Positions 61,903 through 64,000 of a stretch of DNA of 64,000 bases are shown piece after piece. Source of the stretch: Candidatus Liberimonas magnetica. Lineage in GTDB: Bacteria; Elusimicrobiota; Endomicrobiia; Endomicrobiales; JAFGIL01. A program made the position numbers and the translations under genes. The notes under the pieces are model-generated. The model did no database searches and was not told the origin of the DNA. It was given only the letters and a program-made list of their open reading frames with translations. Location: contig JAJAPY010000002.1 in assembly GCA_020523885.1 (NCBI GenBank), forward strand, positions 1 to 64,000, read 5' to 3'. The stretch's first letter is position 1; each line of letters starts with the position of its first letter.

Positions 61903-64000
61903 ATGAGAAAGGTTTTAGCTGTTTGTATGGCAGTTTTTTTGCTTGCCGGATCGGTATCTGCTGATACGTTTAAGATCCTTGGTTCAAGAGCCCTTGGTAT
62001 GGGCGGAGCAGCTGTGGCTGTGGTAGGGGACAGTACGGGAAATACAAATGCCGAAACCCAGTACTGGAACCCGGCGGCACTCGGTCTTCATGCGGGAGTA
62101 AGTATTGATTTACCTTTCGGTGTCCAGGTTGAAGCTACCGGCGGTATTTTGGATTCAGCCAAACAGATATCGGACTCTGCCCAGCAGTTTACCGACATAA
62201 ATAATGCCCAGGAAAATGGCAGCGCTATAAACCTGCAGCAGATAAAGGCTTTTGCTCAAGGGATACAAAGCCTCCAGAAACTTAATAAAAGCGGGCTTGG
62301 CATGCTTTTAGGCGTCAACGGCGGTTTAAACGGCGCTTACGGCACCTGGGGATTATCTGCGAATTATTTTGCTTCAGTCGGTGTGACACCTCATGTAGAA
62401 CTGGTCAACCTTTCGCTCGGCACTATAGCTCTCAAAAATGCTCTGCATAAACTCAGGGGTGCCGGCGGTTTAGGAGGGATAAACCTCGGTGATCTTCAAT
62501 CACTCTTTGGAACCCAGACTACGCTTACGAACCAGGATATCCAGAACTTGATTTCTGATCCGGGAACTGTTACGCCTTCCGGCTCGAATGTTACTATAGC
62601 CGACGGGAGCTTAGCCGCGGCAAGCCAGGACCTGAAAGCCACTGTGGATATACTTGTTAACCAGGCTAATGTGGGTTTGACGTTTAACGGAACGACCTAT
62701 ACTACTCAGCAGATAGCCAACGCTCTTGTCAATGTGGCACATAATGAGGGTGTATCAAATGCGGATATTAAATCAACGGTAGATACGATAGTAACTATAC
62801 AGCCGCTTTTACAGGATATATTGCAAAGCGGGAACAGTTCAAGTTTTTCCAACAATAATTCAAATGTAACCCTGGCCGGCATAGTCTACGACGAAATAGC
62901 GTTGGGCCATGGAATGAATGCTGCATTTATAGACGAGTCACTTAAGAACCTCTATTTGGGGTTTAACCTGAAATATTTGCAGGGCACGGTCGGATATGTT
63001 AGACAATATGTCTTTCAGGGAGATGTTGGAGATTCAAAAGACCTGGTCTCAGACATGACAAAAGACATGGCTACCTCTTCGAGTTTCGGTCTTGACCTAG
63101 GGTTTCTTTATGATATGAAGAAAAATTATAAAACCAGGGTCGGGCTTCTTTTAAGGAACCTGAACAACCCGATGTTCACCCAGCCGCAGTCAGCAATTGA
63201 TGCTGGTGTCACCGACAAATATAAATTAGGCACCCAGGCAAGGGCCGGTATTGCGTTCTGGCCGTTCAGGCCCATGACCCTAGCCCTCGATTACGATCTG
63301 ACCCAAAATGAGACCCCTGTCATAGGTTTTAGCTCAAGGTATGTCAATGCCGGATTAGAATACAATATATTCAATAAATCCTATGCTAACCTGGCCTTAA
63401 GAGGCGGTGTAATGAAGAACCTGGCAAACAGCGCTGCTTCTATGGCCTATACCGGCGGGATAGCCTTGAACCTTATACATTTTGTAATCGATATAACCGG
63501 TGCGATATCTTCGGAGACAGTTGAGATAGACAGCGGGCAGAGTATTCCGTCTTCAGGCGCTGTAAACCTATCGTTAGGGCTGACCTTCGGCGGAGAAAAA
63601 AAAGAACCTAAACAAGAAGAGCCAAAAGAAGAACCAAAAGAGGCTCTCAATGAACCACCGGTAGGAACCGCTAAAAAAGTATCGAGCGGACTGAATTTAG
63701 CCATTACTGATTTTGAAAGCAAGGGCACTTCGGCCTCTGATGCATCTGTAGTAACTGATTTTATCAGGACTGATATGGTGAGCAACGGGTATTACAATGT
63801 ACTTGACCGCTCAAACATGGAAACCCTGCTGGCAGAACAAAAATTCCAGATGTCGGGTTGTACAACCTTGGAATGTGTAGCTAATATGGGTAAGGTCCTT
63901 AACGTACAGGTCGTGTTAACAGGTTCGCTGTCAAAGCTGGCAGAAGATTATTACATAACAGTTTCATTGGTGGACGTTGAAACCGGAAAGGTCACAAAGT
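61903..64000 (+). CDS. TraF-like outer-membrane protein with CsgG-type C-terminus (cut by window end)
   Basis: The frame is open from 61903 to the window edge (699 codons). A signal peptide (about 1-20) leads into a TraF_2/PorV-type barrel with the opening SRALGMGGAAVAV and YWNPAALGL. A long Ser/Asn-rich insert lies at about 195-330. After a Lys-Glu-Pro linker (about 565-585) there is a CsgG/LpoB-like domain (LAITDFESKG, NVLDRSNMETLLAEQ, VANMGKVLNVQVVLTGSL). Such barrels probably function in export or envelope assembly; the fusion to a CsgG-like domain is unusual. AGGAGG lies 7 bases before the ATG. Confidence 0.75.
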   Translation, partial: MRKVLAVCMAVFLLAGSVSADTFKILGSRALGMGGAAVAVVGDSTGNTNAETQYWNPAALGLHAGVSIDLPFGVQVEATGGILDSAKQISDSAQQFTDINNAQENGSAINLQQIKAFAQGIQSLQKLNKSGLGMLLGVNGGLNGAYGTWGLSANYFASVGVTPHVELVNLSLGTIALKNALHKLRGAGGLGGINLGDLQSLFGTQTTLTNQDIQNLISDPGTVTPSGSNVTIADGSLAAASQDLKATVDILVNQANVGLTFNGTTYTTQQIANALVNVAHNEGVSNADIKSTVDTIVTIQPLLQDILQSGNSSSFSNNNSNVTLAGIVYDEIALGHGMNAAFIDESLKNLYLGFNLKYLQGTVGYVRQYVFQGDVGDSKDLVSDMTKDMATSSSFGLDLGFLYDMKKNYKTRVGLLLRNLNNPMFTQPQSAIDAGVTDKYKLGTQARAGIAFWPFRPMTLALDYDLTQNETPVIGFSSRYVNAGLEYNIFNKSYANLALRGGVMKNLANSAASMAYTGGIALNLIHFVIDITGAISSETVEIDSGQSIPSSGAVNLSLGLTFGGEKKEPKQEEPKEEPKEALNEPPVGTAKKVSSGLNLAITDFESKGTSASDASVVTDFIRTDMVSNGYYNVLDRSNMETLLAEQKFQMSGCTTLECVANMGKVLNVQVVLTGSLSKLAEDYYITVSLVDVETGKVTK

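Overview
This 64-kb window looks like chromosome from a diderm bacterium of moderate G+C, probably an uncultured lineage near Elusimicrobiota, Firestonebacteria or Omnitrophota. That placement is a low-confidence guess from gene content: PorV/TraF-like outer-membrane proteins, surface proteins with FlgD-like C-terminal sorting domains, TMEM260-like (DUF2723) membrane glycosyltransferases with TPR tails, EnvC, DUF4175, and a GlgE-type glucan pathway. Every intact gene is on the + strand. The only minus-strand coding trace is a decayed SGNH hydrolase near 59 kb. TGA is a normal stop here.

Layout. 0-11.7 kb: the 3' part of a giant fibronectin/Ig-repeat surface protein, then a PorV-like barrel fused to TPRs. 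11.7-14.3 kb: a histidine kinase and two single-domain response regulators. 14.4-24.2 kb: three DUF2723/TPR glycosyltransferases interleaved with an exported subtilase. 24.2-31.4 kb: smaller accessory genes (nucleotidyltransferase-like protein, exported PCMT, SagB-type nitroreductase, ABC-F ATPase, unknown protein, GT39-like glycosyltransferase, Fic protein on its own consensus promoter). 31.5-37.4 kb: a polyprenyl-phosphate-sugar-synthase-like GT2, DUF4175 and a peptidase-MA/TPR protein. 37.5-45.2 kb: housekeeping genes (CpXC protein, tRNA nucleotidyltransferase, M50 protease, trpS, scpA-scpB, sugar isomerase, galT). 45.3-52.2 kb: an accessory block with a very AT-rich core (propeller-repeat protein, spermidine-synthase-like membrane protein) and a frameshifted NHL-propeller surface protein. 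52.2-59 kb: glycogen synthase, GlgE, a HAD protein, DUF5693 and CsaB. 59.7-64 kb: FtsX-like protein, EnvC-like protein and a TraF/CsgG-type outer-membrane protein cut by the window edge.

How it may fit together. The GT-C enzymes (three DUF2723, one GT39-like), a GT2 of the donor-making type, large Ser/Thr-rich Ig/FN3 surface proteins, PorV-like barrels and a shared C-terminal sorting domain suggest an envelope programme that exports, anchors and perhaps O-glycosylates surface proteins. CsaB with DUF5693 suggests pyruvylated cell-wall glycan, and FtsX plus EnvC control peptidoglycan splitting.

The most unusual feature is between the genes. Many gaps are filled by long imperfect hairpins built from short degenerate words repeated in both arms. 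Several families recur, and many begin at or within a few bases of the upstream stop codon. There is also a 144-bp MITE-like element with perfect terminal inverted repeats and a TTAG target duplication, and a closed multi-stem element with a second partial copy. I saw no rRNA, tRNA, CRISPR array or intact transposase.
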